Part shown: piece by piece, positions 42,310-54,300 of the stretch | How the letters are laid out: each line of letters starts with the position of its first letter | How positions within the stretch are numbered: the stretch's first letter is position 1 | NCBI GenBank assembly: GCA_010093485.1 | Contig: MU001508.1 | Coordinates: forward strand, 76,051 to 140,050 | Origin: Karstenula rhodostoma CBS 690.94 | Lineage: Eukaryota > Ascomycota > Dothideomycetes > Pleosporales > Didymosphaeriaceae | DNA length: 64,000 bases | Direction: 5' to 3' | Made by a program: the position numbers and the translations under genes | Notes under the pieces: model-generated | Database searches by the model: none | Seen by the model: only the letters and a program-made list of their open reading frames with translations | Told to the model about the DNA's origin: nothing

Positions 42310-45300
42310 GACACAGTCCACAGAAGCCGTCGAGATACCAAATTGTCCAAGGTTCGAAGCTGTGAAGTCGGCCGTATCGACAGCTCCGATTGACAGCGTG
42401 GTGACATTTGGAGGGGCCCAGGACGGAACGATGAAGCGCCTGAGTGATCCAGGGAGTATCCCGGATAGACGCAAGGTGGAAAGGGCGTGCATGTTGACGA
42501 GGAAGACTAGGTGCGATGTAGAAAGGCCTGGAAAACTAGCGACGAGATGGAGTCTGGAAGGTATGCTGAATGCTCGAAGTGCGTTGGTGACTGATGAGTT
42601 TTGGTCAAGGCATAGCTTTATATCTCTACTGCCGAGAGACCCCTTCGTGAACAGACCAGCGTCCCTCTTGTCGCTGAGGAAGGCAACGAGGGTAGAAGCA
42701 TGAGCCACGCACTCAGCCGAGGGCCATTACGCTTGGGGAGGCAAGAAGAGGCAGTCAGGCCGTGGTGGGTGAGCATGGCGTAACTAGGATTCGGATGAGT
42801 GGTGATGGTCAGTGTGTACCCTACACAAAGTATCGGCCACATCCGACTGTGAGTCGACATCCCAGCGTCACGGGGAGAACGCAGTTGGCCTCGACGGGAA
42901 AGGTGCAGACGTCCGATAGCGTGGTCCGTGGACGGTGTCGGGTCGCAACAGGAATCCTTGGTGAAGACAAGCAACGATCCACGCGCGGCTCATGCGTGTG
43001 ACTAAGTGAGGGCGGCAGGGGTATCTGTATGGATACTCTTGTCGCAAGGATGAAAAGTGAGATGGGGACAAACTCATCACGACAACGGTAGAACGTGGGG
43101 CAGCAAGGCGGCAGTGACACAAATCATGCTGGTAGGGCTGCTGGTTGGAGAAGCTGGCAGGTGGGCCGGCCGTTTCGCTCAGCGACTAGGCGTTGCCTAC
43201 AATTGCCTCGTCTGCATCCCGAGATGAAGAGGACTACCACACCGAAAACGACGACGAGATGTTCGTCCAGCACAATGTGGGTGGTCCCTGAGGTCATTAC
43301 GGGAGACGATGGACCTCGAAGAACGTATTGCAGGTCGGCACAATGGATTGGGATGTTTTGCGGTACGTACGAAGTAAGACCCTAGTCTCTGGACCGATAG
43401 CACATCGGTCGCCTGGTGCGCGGAAAGCATCCATTGAAACGGTTGCAGTGCATCTAGCGCGCATGGGTACCACTTGGGCGTGTCCCCCAACCCCCGGAAC
43501 TCGTGCGGATAGACCCCAGCCGCGGCAGAACGAAAGAGAGAGCATAAGGTCATTGGCGTTGAAACAGATGGACGGGGGCTGGAGACAGTGGTGGAAGTGA
43601 ATGGGTTGCAAGGCAACATTAGGCTAAGCGAGTATGGAAGAGAAAGCTGTTCCGTAAGAGCGACTACCACAATGGTTGCGATGAAAACTTGGACGCCTGG
43701 AGTATTGCTTGTGGTGAAGGTCGCCGAGTCTACCCTACACCCATTGTGAGCAGCCTTACACAATGAAACGTGACCAGACGGATAGATAGTAATAAGCGGA
43801 CGTGAACCTTTTTCTTGCGAGACTTTCTTGACTCCGTCTGCACATGTTGCTGCTAGCCGAAGGGTCGATTCGGAGGTCTGAGATGACAAACGGCGGTGAC
43901 TTGCACAATCATGACGAAGCGACCGTGCCACAGTAGCCCAGTAATAATTTTTTGAGAGTGTAATTCTCCTAGTGTCGCCTCGACCACTGCCACCCCGCCC
44001 TTTTCTGTCACCGTTCAACCGCGGTACCAGCCAAAGCAGTGGCCTTGGCTTGAGAGTCGGACGCGCTGGTCGAGATGGACGGTTGGGGCGGTGGTCCACG
44101 ACTCGTTCACTATGTGGCGAATTAGTTGTGGGCCAAGTGTGTGAGGCAGGCGCGTAGTAGCTTACGAAGAGATGACTGGCCAGATAGACGGAAGACGGCG
44201 CGGTTCCCCAGGCAGACGCATTGTGAAGGAGGCCGGTAGAGGCCGTGGAGCCCAGGCAGCCTGGCAGAATGCCGGTCTTTCTGCTGGTGAGGTGGCCATC
44301 TCCCGTCACTGCTCCACCAGGCGCGCCGCGGTCTAATAGTCGTCCTGCCAACAAGCAATTGGTACTGCCTAGGGCACGAACATGTTCCTTTCCAGCGCTG
44401 GAATGCCTCGCCATGACGAACGGAGGTACCACAAACACACGGCGCATGACCCAAGAAGCGCCGTCGACTTCAGCTGTTGCTCCATGTGCCCAGAATCGGG
44501 GAGTACAGTAGGCCAAGTCTCAGGCCAAGGCTAAAAACAGTGATGCGTATGCAAGGCTGAATAAAATCCGGTGAAGGATGCTTGCCAGTTTTGGGGCGGC
44601 CGTATGGCCTGTCGGATATGGGACGAATAGAGGTCATGTCTAATACTGCGCACTGGGAACAGAGAGGACATGCCCGCAGCAGAAGCTGAGAAGCTGGAGA
44701 GACAGGAAGGCTGGGCGCGGACGTTGTATTGCTTTTTGCGTGAGATGAGATGGCTGCATGTCATGACTCGGCAGCTTCCCGTGCGGCACGGTTCATCGTT
44801 CCGACGCATGTATGTCCAAGGCTTGTGTAGGATTACTGGAGCTCCAGAGAGGCGAACACAGAAGAGCTCGGCATAGTGCGGCACAATTGATGCGGGGGCC
44901 GAGGACGTGGATGCGAGGATGAATGTAGCGGTGAAGTGGGGCGGCGAGGTGTGGTGTGGTGATAGAGCCTCTGACGGATTCGCGCATGCATGTACCCCGC
45001 ACGCGCTTGCTAGCCTTCAACTCCCATCTAGCCGCGCAATGATCAAGCAAACAGCGACAATTGCAACGTTTCGAGACATGGTGATGGAATCGTGGTGTTG
45101 AGGTCCGGTCTTTTCGAAAATAGATGTCGATTGGCCAATGCGACCACGCTTGTCCTGTGCTGCGATCGGACACGAGGCTGGGGTGGCGCAGGCCGCCAGA
45201 TGAACAGCGTTTCAAAACAGGCTACCCCCTCAGCCGATCGCTCCAACAACACCACCAGCGAACAAACACAGCTTCGTCCTTGCGCTGTCTTCAGGAGCGC

Positions 45301-45522
45301 GTGCAGCCTGAGTCATCCGGAAGCCTTTCTTACCACGATGACGACTTCTGGGTAACGTGCTGAAGCCCTCGACGTGCGGTCATCCGCAGCCCCTTGCGAG
45401 ACTCCGTCACCGCGCGGTGCACAGCGACCACAACGGGCGCGATACCTGTCGCCCCGGATTCATCGACCGTTTCTTATCACGCGCAATTACATCGTGTGCC
45501 TTCGTGCGCCGGACTGCCTGCC
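42310..45522. other. Gene-poor stretch, 3.2 kb
   Basis: Contains a 439-codon open frame on the minus strand (43197-44516) whose translation looks non-coding, plus many shorter ones. No recognisable gene or repeat. Confidence 0.35.
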
Positions 45523-46677
45523 ATGTCCGTCTCGGAGAAGAGCAGCCCCCAGCGGCGCACCTTGGACCAAAAGATGGGCCAACTGTCATCCGTCATGATG
45601 CCCCTCATCGAAATCGGAGTCATGGGGTTCGTTACCTACGTCTTTGTCTACTCTCTGTGCATTGAGTACCTTTTGGCGCCATCGTCCGAATGGCGGTCAC
45701 GTGGGATACAGCCAAGAAGAGCCACCGCGATCGCCCTCCTCACCATTTATGTCCTTCTCGTCTTGACAATACTCCTCACGTGGCTTCGGATGTTGCAAGT
45801 AATTTGGACGAATCCGGGCATTGTTCCGTTGGGACATCCCGACTCAGAAAAGCAGGACGTAAGCTGGATGGGAATCGAAAAATACGACGCATTTATCTCC
45901 GATTACGAGGGGAATCCCCAGTGGTGTGATAAGTGCCACAACTGGAAGCCCGATCGCGCTCATCACTGCCGCGAGTTGAACCGTTGCGTGCGTCGTATGG
46001 ACCATTACTGCCCTTGGGCTGGAGGAATCATCGCCGAGGGAACCCACAAATTCTTCATTCAGTTCGTCTTCTATGGTGCGCTGTATACGACCTTCTCGTG
46101 GATCCCTATCGCTATATTCTTAGCCGAACGGATTCGAGTGTTGGGTAGCAAGCCAGGGATCTGGATTGCGATGTTACCTCTTTGTGGGATCTTCATGATC
46201 TTCGCCGTCACAATGTTCTTCATGACGTTTTGGAACCAGTCAATCAACTATACCACCATCGAAACCCTGCAGCGAGGCGGGGTGTACAACATTGCCATGT
46301 TGGTTACCCGAAGAGATCCCAACACGCAGACACCGCGCAGGAACTCGTCGAGCCACAACAGCAAAGAGAAGCCAAACGTTTTGAGGGAGGTCACACGCAG
46401 CGACGGGCGTGAATACGTCGTATTCCAGACGCAGCCTTATGTCAACCCTTGGGACATCGGCAGCATGGAGAATCTGCGTACTATCATGGGCAACAGCATC
46501 GTGCAGTGGTTTCTTCCGTTCCAGACGAGCCCATGCATCAAGCGCGATGATGTCAAAGGCCAATATGGTTGGAGCAGGGAAGTGTCAGCTATGGCGAACG
46601 ACTGGGAACGGGACCATCCGGATCGACGTATTGCCCTATTGAGTAACACAAGACGGAGCAGAAGAAGGAGCTCGTAA
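45523..46677 (+). CDS. PFA5: Palmitoyltransferase PFA5 (DHHC family, DHYC variant)
   Basis: An intronless gene of 384 aa. Four hydrophobic segments are visible (about 24-51, 68-95, 178-200 and 212-240), two on each side of the cysteine-rich domain. That domain runs CDKCHNWKPDRAHHCRELNRC to DHYCPWAGG (residues 135-168), with the catalytic motif as D-H-Y-C (160-163). The following NIAM/TTIETL segment and the C-terminal YVNPWDIGSMENLRTIMG fit fungal Pfa5. These enzymes S-acylate membrane proteins at the ER, Golgi or plasma membrane. Start 45523 is the first ATG in frame. Tyr at the third motif position occurs naturally in some fungal members and need not mean loss of activity. Confidence 0.92.
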   Translation: MSVSEKSSPQRRTLDQKMGQLSSVMMPLIEIGVMGFVTYVFVYSLCIEYLLAPSSEWRSRGIQPRRATAIALLTIYVLLVLTILLTWLRMLQVIWTNPGIVPLGHPDSEKQDVSWMGIEKYDAFISDYEGNPQWCDKCHNWKPDRAHHCRELNRCVRRMDHYCPWAGGIIAEGTHKFFIQFVFYGALYTTFSWIPIAIFLAERIRVLGSKPGIWIAMLPLCGIFMIFAVTMFFMTFWNQSINYTTIETLQRGGVYNIAMLVTRRDPNTQTPRRNSSSHNSKEKPNVLREVTRSDGREYVVFQTQPYVNPWDIGSMENLRTIMGNSIVQWFLPFQTSPCIKRDDVKGQYGWSREVSAMANDWERDHPDRRIALLSNTRRSRRRSS

Positions 46678-46717
46678 TGTTGCAAGAGACGGATCTTCGC
46701 CAAGATGAAGATGCAGC

Positions 46718-46775
46718 ACCAGGTCAAAAGTCTGAGTACAGTGGGTCATCTCACATGGTACTCAGACTTTTGCAT
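46718..46775. repeat. Dispersed palindromic element, copy 2
   Basis: A perfect inverted repeat: caaaagtctgagtac (46725-46739) and its exact complement gtactcagacttttg (46758-46772), with an 18-bp spacer. The left arm with flank (accagg...agtgggt) is shared with 3351-3384. It lies 41 bp past the PFA5 stop, so it would be part of the 3' UTR and could form a strong hairpin. It may be a minimal MITE. Confidence 0.7.
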
Positions 46776-49589
46776 TGGTGCTATACACAAAGGTACTGAG
46801 TTTTAGCATTCCTACGATACCCTCACAGACCATGCATGGCGCTGCGTACATATCTCTCATCATCAATTTTACCCTGCCCAGCACTTCCCAAGGACTTCGG
46901 CTCAACGGCGATCTATTTGTGCCATTCGCCATACAATGATACGAGATGTGTGCGCAACGCTTTGGCCCAAACCTCTTCAACACGACATCTGGCGTCTCGC
47001 CACTGTCACCTATCCGCCACGTATGTCTACCAGTATCCAACCTTTCGTGCCGACACATCCCGCTCGACAGTCACGTCTGCGCAAATCGGAAGACGAAGCT
47101 TCTAAGGACGAAGGGCCCCCTTCATCTTTCCATGGTTCGTCTACCCGCTGGGCAACCACTCCGGAACCTTCAACAACACGTGGAGTGTACCGGCGGCGAT
47201 ATAAACACACTCACATAACTTGCCAGGTTTAATAACCTCCACCTCTTTGGCGAAGGGCAGCCATATGTGCAATATCGTCTTCAGTGTTTTGCATCAGGAC
47301 CCCCCTCAACAAACGCCACCACCACCGCAAAGTATACTCGTCTCACATCTCTCGTCACGAAGTTATTGAATCACTCCATCAAACATGTTCACGCTTCACG
47401 AAACGCCCATTAGAAACGCCCAAACCCCCCGTCACGAGCGCGGAGCAATAACACCCGACACCCGACGCATGACACGCCGTCGTGCACCGCAGGTGTTTGA
47501 CGCTTCGCGAAACTGTTGAGCCAGCGGATTCCCTGCGCTGCTCTGTTCCACACCATCCCACTGCTAAACCAGGCAACCCTCGCCCGCGAGCTTTGGCACC
47601 GCCTTGCTTCTGTCTGCGCTAATCCTTGCGAGGTTCTCCAAGCCTCTCGCCAGGGCGGCCCCACCCACGCGGTTTTCGGGTCCGGGAGATAAAACAGGAA
47701 TGCAAGAGGAGGGCGCGGATGGGTGATGCATGTTGACGCGGCCCGATGGGGTTGGGCGTGTGTTTGGCGGTAGCTGGACGGTGGCGTGCGCCAGTGGTGT
47801 GGCGCGCGTTTCGAAACATCAAGGACATGTGCGAAGGGCCTTGTGCCAAGGGTGTGCCTGATTTGACTTTGTGATTTTCGAGACCCGAGAGCTGCATGTT
47901 GGGCATGGTATTTTATGGAACTTTGCTTTTTTTTTTTTTTTCCTCTTCAAAGTTTCAGCCATCTTGGCTGGAGGAATTAGTGGGTTGCTAGTTGTCGATT
48001 TATCACTTTTCTCCCCATGGCCTTTGCATCTTTGGTGGCCTGCTTTACTTGAATCCATTGCTTTTCGAGTTCGAACCCACCAAAATATCTTTACTCACAT
48101 GCACGTGCGCATTCACATTCACCCGCAGCCCTACCCTCACCCTCACCCCAACCCCCTCTACCCATCAACCCTCCACCCACTAAACTTTCGCACTGCCCAC
48201 ATCCAGAAACAACCACACCACCAAACCCCCAACCCTTCAGATATCCCCACACAGTTCCAACCCAACAATGCCAACTCCACTCTACCCAGCAAACCCCCTC
48301 CCCCCCGATGCATTGAATCCAACATCACTCAATCACTCACATCCCATAGCATCCCGTACCAGTTAACCACCCGTCCAGCCACCCCAACTATCCACCGCCA
48401 AAGACAGTTCCAAGCAGCCACCCACCCCAGCTATACACCACATCCAAAATCCAAAGATAGCCCTCGCCCGTAGGCATCTAATCTCGTTTAGGCGCGCACG
48501 CACGAACAGCGCACCCTCGTTTCGAGCACCTGGGTTGGGTTGGGTTTGCGAGCGAGCGAGGTGGGCCTACACTGGGTCGCGCAATGCGATGGGTGCCACG
48601 GTTTCACCAGACGACGCTATAGGGGGGCGCCGGAAGGCGAGACGTCGACGACGGGTGGCGGTGGCAGTGCCGATGACGGCTACGGCGACGGTGGCGGGTG
48701 CTGGTGCTGGTGGGGATGCTTGGTGTGGATTTTCCGAGTGAGGCAGTCCCGGAAGCGGATGTACCTAGTGGGCCTGAGCGGACGTAGTGGATGAATGGTC
48801 TGGCGACGGACCACGGGACCGACGGACGGAGACGTGGAGAAACCGGCGCCCTTCTGCGTCCTGTTGAGCCGTCGTTCCAAGGTTTCCTCGACAACACGTG
48901 AAGAGCACGTGGCCATCTATCCATCATGGACGTGGTGTCGTCTTGTGACCGATGCCCGCTAGAGCCAATAGCCAATAGCCAATAGCCAATCCCGTAGTTG
49001 CAATATCATTATACATTGATGACTTCTAGATGATGACGCTAACAAAGTACGGCAAAGACGCAACACTGGCGCGGTAGAGCTGTCTACCCACCTGGCCTAT
49101 CTACCGGGTATGTCGTCTTTCTGAAAACACTAATTCACAAATCCATCCGAGGATGAGACTCGAGGATGCCCTTGAACCCGTGTTTTCAGCCAAGGCATCC
49201 CAACCTCCCTACTACCCCCCATGTTTTGAATCAAAGAAAAGACGCCAACCCATGCAATGCAAACTGTAGCACGTCCGCAGCCAGTGTGTCCGAGCCGGGA
49301 AAAGAAAGTTGGCTTTTAGCGGGGAAAAAATCTGCCCGTACCGTGGAAGCAAGATAACAATAGTAAAACAATGACCAGCAGAATGTAAGATTCCACCAAC
49401 CCGTATTGAGGCACAGCAGGTTTGCAGGGATGCCGCCCAGCTATAAAATGCCCAGAGGGAAACAGAGATCTAGTTGCCCATGGAAACATGATATGGGCAT
49501 AAACAGGAAATAATGACCAGGCCCGGTATGGAAGGAGCGTTGCATGTTTGACGGAATCCGGGACCACTCATTCGATGTCTGCGCGTCTC
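46776..49589. other. Intergenic, 2.8 kb
   Basis: No gene supported. Contains a 15-T run (47927-47941), a C/A-rich low-complexity stretch at about 48.1-48.45 kb, and a CCAAT tandem repeat (48963-48990). Confidence 0.4.
48963..48990 (+). repeat. Four tandem AGCCAAT units
   Basis: AGCCAAT is repeated four times without interruption, giving CCAAT boxes at 48965, 48972, 48979 and 48986 with a 7-bp period. It is either a microsatellite or a clustered CCAAT array; no gene start is near enough to assign it. Confidence 0.7.
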
Positions 49590-51310
49590 TCAGCTGAAAT
49601 TCTCGGCGCTTTCGCGGGCGTCACGCTGTTCTCTTCCGGGCGCACGTCGTCGAGCGTTGATGAACCAGTTGGATACCTGAGGTATGTCAGCCATGCGAGT
49701 CTTATCGTAGAACCAGGGTCGCCAGCCATTCGAATCGATCAAGGGTAAGATGTGGGGTGAAAGAGGGGTTCGGCAGGTTTGATGGTTCCGACGTACCTGA
49801 TTCAGCGTGAGAGCGCACTTTTGGCACAGGTCTAATTTCTCGTCTTCGGTAGGGTAAGGAGACTCGCGGTGATCGGCGAACCACTTTTTGAGAATTGCCG
49901 TTGCCTCTTTGGGAAGATTGCCGCGCCGTTTCCTATTGAACGAGTTTTGATCTACTCCAAGTGCTGACTGAAAAGTGTAGCTGCTGTACGACTGCGGTGG
50001 TGCGTGAGGATTGTAGGCACCGTTCGTCATGTATACCGGCGGCGTAACGTAGTACGGGTTTTGTGATTGAGCTCTCTCATAGGCGTGGGCGTGGGCACCT
50101 GGATGCGGCTCGGGGTAGTAGCTGGGTCGTTGGCCATACTGGCCTGCATGCGCGGGGTACCCTGAAGGTCCAGACACGCTGTGATGAGCTGGTTCTGCGT
50201 GATGCTGATACTGCGTGTTCGCATGTGGGATCGGACTGGACTGGTGGCGCACGTGGGTGGCCATTGGAACTGATTGAGGTACGAATGGTAGACCGGGCCG
50301 GTGGTAAGTTTGACCACAGGGTTCACCGAGCGCTGGGTCGATGGTGCTGGGGCGGCGAGGCTCATATTCGAGAGACTTGACTGGATAGGCAGGGCGGTAT
50401 TGGCCGTCAGAGGAGTCGAGGCGCCTGCGCTTGCTGTCTCCTCCCCAGGCTACATCTTCCCATTGTGTGCTGTGACCGACAGGCGAGCTGTCGGCCGAGC
50501 CGTTGCTGCGATTGGGCGTTCGTGGTGGCGAGGGCTCACTGTGAACATTTTTTAAGAGCTTCAAAGGGGTCAGTCTAGTCCGAAGTCGCCGCGCGGGGGA
50601 TTTACCTGTGAAAAGGACGGGAGTCCGACGTTGCTGGGCTGCCGTTCGTTGGGCTGCACCGGAGGAGAGTGGCGAGTGAGGTGATTCTGCGGCAAGTCGT
50701 CGTTAGAATGGGTTTCTTGAGCCATATCCGTAGCGAGAGGTAGAACATGCACGGGCGGGAGACTGTCCAGACGTCGATACCGGCGGTCTTCAATGATCGG
50801 TGGAAGCCTGATGGAATCGATGGAGCGTTCGAACACACTTCCAGACTTGTTTTCCGCAGCAGCTTCGACGGTTGGTGTCAAAATGCTTAGAGAAAACAAG
50901 TGCGGAAGCGCGAATCCAGGAGGGACGCCGGGAAGTGGTTCAAGGACCGCTGCTGGGTCCTTGCCAGAGTCAAGTTTCCGAGACCCTGAAAAGTAGGGTG
51001 CTTCCCCTTCCCAGGTGCTGCTGCTGCTGCTGCCGCTGCTGCCCTCGGTGGGGGAAGGTGCACTGAGTGAGGGTGTACCGGGCGAGGCAGGTGCGGTCGA
51101 GGAAGTGGCCATGACGGGAGGCTGATGGAGATGCAGGAGAAGACAAGGCAGTCGAGTACGAGAGGGAAAGGAGGGCAAAGAGGAAGAAGGACATACCACG
51201 GGCAATGCAGGCAGGGTTCTCACAGAGCTTCTGAGTTCGTCCGGAGTGGCCATTCTGCGCGCGCTGTACATGTGCCGCTGCGGGACGTCGTGCAGAGTTA
51301 GATACTCCAT
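49590..51310 (-). CDS. TALE-type homeobox transcription factor
   Basis: Four exons (51310-51197, 51121-50606, 50534-49797, 49676-49590; introns 75, 71 and 120 bp) encode 484 aa. The homeodomain lies at the C-terminus (about 408-467): KRRGNLPKEATAILKKWF (helix 1), the three-residue TALE loop with SPYPTEDEK, helix 2 QKCALTLNQ, and recognition helix VSNWFINARRRA. The intron before the last exon falls exactly between helices 2 and 3 (Q|VSNWF). Upstream regions are Ser/Pro/Gln/Tyr/His-rich and carry a basic stretch KRRRLDSS near 235. TALE factors in ascomycetes act in development. The 120-bp intron has no stop in frame, so unspliced mRNA would encode a broken homeodomain. Start at 51310 is the first ATG; M20 is an alternative. 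Confidence 0.9.
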
Positions 51311-54300
51311 CGAGACGGCTGTAGACTGGAGGGTGCATGGTCAGTATGGTTCAACAGACGGCTACCATGGTTGGATGGTTCGGGCGACTCGTGTTCGACC
51401 CACCGTGGGTGTGCTCGTCACCGAGCACCACAACCATGGGCGAGATGCTCAGCAAGTTGGACGACTCACCTAGCTGGTTACGGGACAACGGAGGGAACCA
51501 GGAGACGCAGTGGAGAGAAAGAAGGCGGCGGCAAGGGGAAGGTACTATGTCCGATATAAGTTGTCTGGCGGGGCAGGGTGTCGAGGCCGAATGAGGCAAT
51601 TGGTGAGGTTGTGTCAAGGTCGTTCTCGTCGGCGTACAGCTGTGTGTCGCGCGGAGTGGTGTGAAGGAAAATGCCGGCGCAAGCACGCAGCAATTGGCAG
51701 ATGGACAGAATGAGCAAAACAGGATGAGCGGGCGATCTTAAGAGAGGCCTGCACCATGCACGGGTGGAGGCGTTACGATGGCGGATCAGAACTGCAACGG
51801 GCCGTAGGTCTAGCATGCAGAGCGGCCGTCACCATCAGGACCAGGACCAGGACCAGGCCCAGACCAGGCCCTGTATGGCACTGGCAGAAGCAGCCAGGAG
51901 AGGGTGCAGTTTGCAGTTTGGCTTTTGACAGGTGCGTTAAGGTTGGGGCCTTGCCTCAAGCTGGGTATTCTCCGAAGGAGCACAAGCAGCGGTGTCGTAT
52001 GGCGCATGGGTGCAGAAGAAACAAAGGGCCCTTCACAGCGCCGCAGGACTCGAGGCACGAGCAGTACCGGGTTTAGCCCCTTGCTAGAGCCGCCGTCGCG
52101 CTGGATAGCCGGGCGACGGTGGTGAAGCTGCGCGATGCAAGACGCCTCTCCTGCAGCCGCTAGCCCTCATGGCGCTGCCATCAGACCCGTCCGCGCCGTC
52201 CCCCACCCACAACTCGCCCCAGGGCCAGCACCGCCGCCGCAGATGGTCTTGAGCTGCAGCTGACTCGATGCAGGACAGCAGCAGGGTACGCCTGCTCGTC
52301 GCTCGTCGCTCGTTTCGTCGCCGCGTGCTGTTCACTCGCCGCCGAGCAAATGAGCTCACGAGCACCGCCCAGCCCATGGCTGCACCTGCAGCGACGCTGG
52401 CACGCCCGCACCCCCATCGCCATGTCAACGTCCCATCACGTCGCTAGTCGAGATGATGGCTGGCGACTGACGTGCAGGAAATGAGATGGCCACGCCACGC
52501 CCACTGTCGAGCGCCCCAAAAGGAAGACGCCTCGACTGAGGTGCTAAACGTGAGACGGGCGGCCATTGCATCTGCCACACCCGGAGGCGTCAGGGCAGGC
52601 TACACCGGGCCCTCGCCGGCCACGACGTCTACCGGGGACCCGTCGTACGGAACTGTGGTAGTTGCTTTTGGTACTTGGTACAGAGCGCGGGGCTGTTGGA
52701 CGAGCAGGGCCTGCCGTCGCTGTATGTATGCCATGTCGGACTCGGAGGCGTGCCCATGGCCAAAGGCGTAGCCATGCCACCGCTGCTGGTCACGAGCGAG
52801 GACGAAAGCGACCGTGGTGAGCTGCTGTGTGCTCTGGGACCAGGGCCACGGGCTGCCCCTGGGTCGCGAACAAGTACCAGGACCGGGGAGACAGCTGCCG
52901 CACGCCAAACCAGGCTGGTGGCGGTGCAGGGAATCGGCTGGTGGTGCAGCACAGCATCCGAAGCAATTCAAGACTGACGGCCTTCTCAGGCACATTGCGA
53001 GTCGTTTGCTAGTGCGGCCGCAGAAATTATCGAGAGAACCAAGGAGGCCTCGAGTAGTTGAGGGGGACCAAATTAGAACGAGGGGCCGGGCCACGACCAT
53101 CCGCTACTGTCGATTCATATTGCATCTGACGCGGGTGATGGACAGCGGTGCCAGGCGTCCCCCGAAACAGCCTGGCATGGCAGCGGATCCCAGACGGCCA
53201 GCGGGCGCTCGACTCGTGTGCCTAGGTCTTTCTCAAACGGCGGGCGCGCACGAGACGCTCAGCACGACTGCGGACAGGTGTTTACGAAAGCGTTTACGAC
53301 GTGTCTGATGGGGGTCGGGTCGGGCTACTGGGGCAGAGGCGGGAGGCAGAGGCGGAGGGGCAGCGAGGCCGACACGTGCCGGTGCGGCAACGGCGCGGCC
53401 CTGGGCCGGCAGACGGAGCAGCAGCAGCAGTGGCAGACAGAGGGCTGGACGATGGCCCGAGACGTCTCTTGACAGCCGACTGACACGGGGGGCCTGTGGT
53501 GGGCAGAGGCAGGCTGGCGGGCGAGGTTCAAGGGGGGCGTGATTGGCGCAGGGATGGATCCCGCGCTGCCGGCTGATCCTTCGCATCGCTGCTCGCTGCA
53601 AGATCCCAAACGCCCCATCGCTCTCGTGCCGCGGCGGTCCTTTGTTCTGGCGGCGATCTGGGCCCCCCCGCGACAGGACGAACACGAACGCGACGGCGAC
53701 GGGCCTGGCGGTGCCGTGTGGGGACACTCTGGGGCCGACTGGGCCGACACAGGCCGCCGTGCTCTCGCTACCTGCCCCGAAGGCACCTCACCTCACCTCA
53801 CCTCGCCTCGCCTCGCCTCACCTCACCTCGCTGCATCTGCATCTGCATCTGCATCTGCATCTGCATCCCGACGACCAGAGCAGCCTTGACCGCCCAAGCT
53901 GTGCGCCTGCACCCACTGCGGCCGAGCATCTTCGGTGCCGCCATGGGGTGGGGAAAGCGATTGGCGCCGTCCCGACGCTCGCGACCAGGACCCGCTTCCG
54001 CTGTTCTCGAGGGCAGGCTGTGCGCTGCAATGCGACTGTGCGGGCGCACCAGTGCGACGCCCGCCGGCATTGCACAGCAGCAGACGAACCGCCTGACAGT
54101 CCGTCATGTCTTCGCGCCTGAGCCTGAGCAGTTCGCCGTGCGCCGCGCCGTGCGGGCAGCCAACGCCAAGGCCCCGCGCTTGCGCCATTCCTCGCGCAGG
54201 GGCTGTCAATCGCCGCAGCCGTAGCCGTAGCCTTCGACCCTTCGTCCCATTGTCACCCGTCATCGCCCAGATGCCAGATGCCGCCTGCATGCTTCCGTCC

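Noticed and set aside
43197..44516. 439-codon open frame on the minus strand
   Set aside because: The translation lacks domains and hydrophobic pattern. Overlapping frames on both strands are also open, so it fits chance in GC-rich DNA.
47871..48473. 200-codon open frame with a poly-Phe stretch and Pro/His-rich tail
   Set aside because: It derives from a T run and a C/A-rich low-complexity stretch, not a protein-like sequence.
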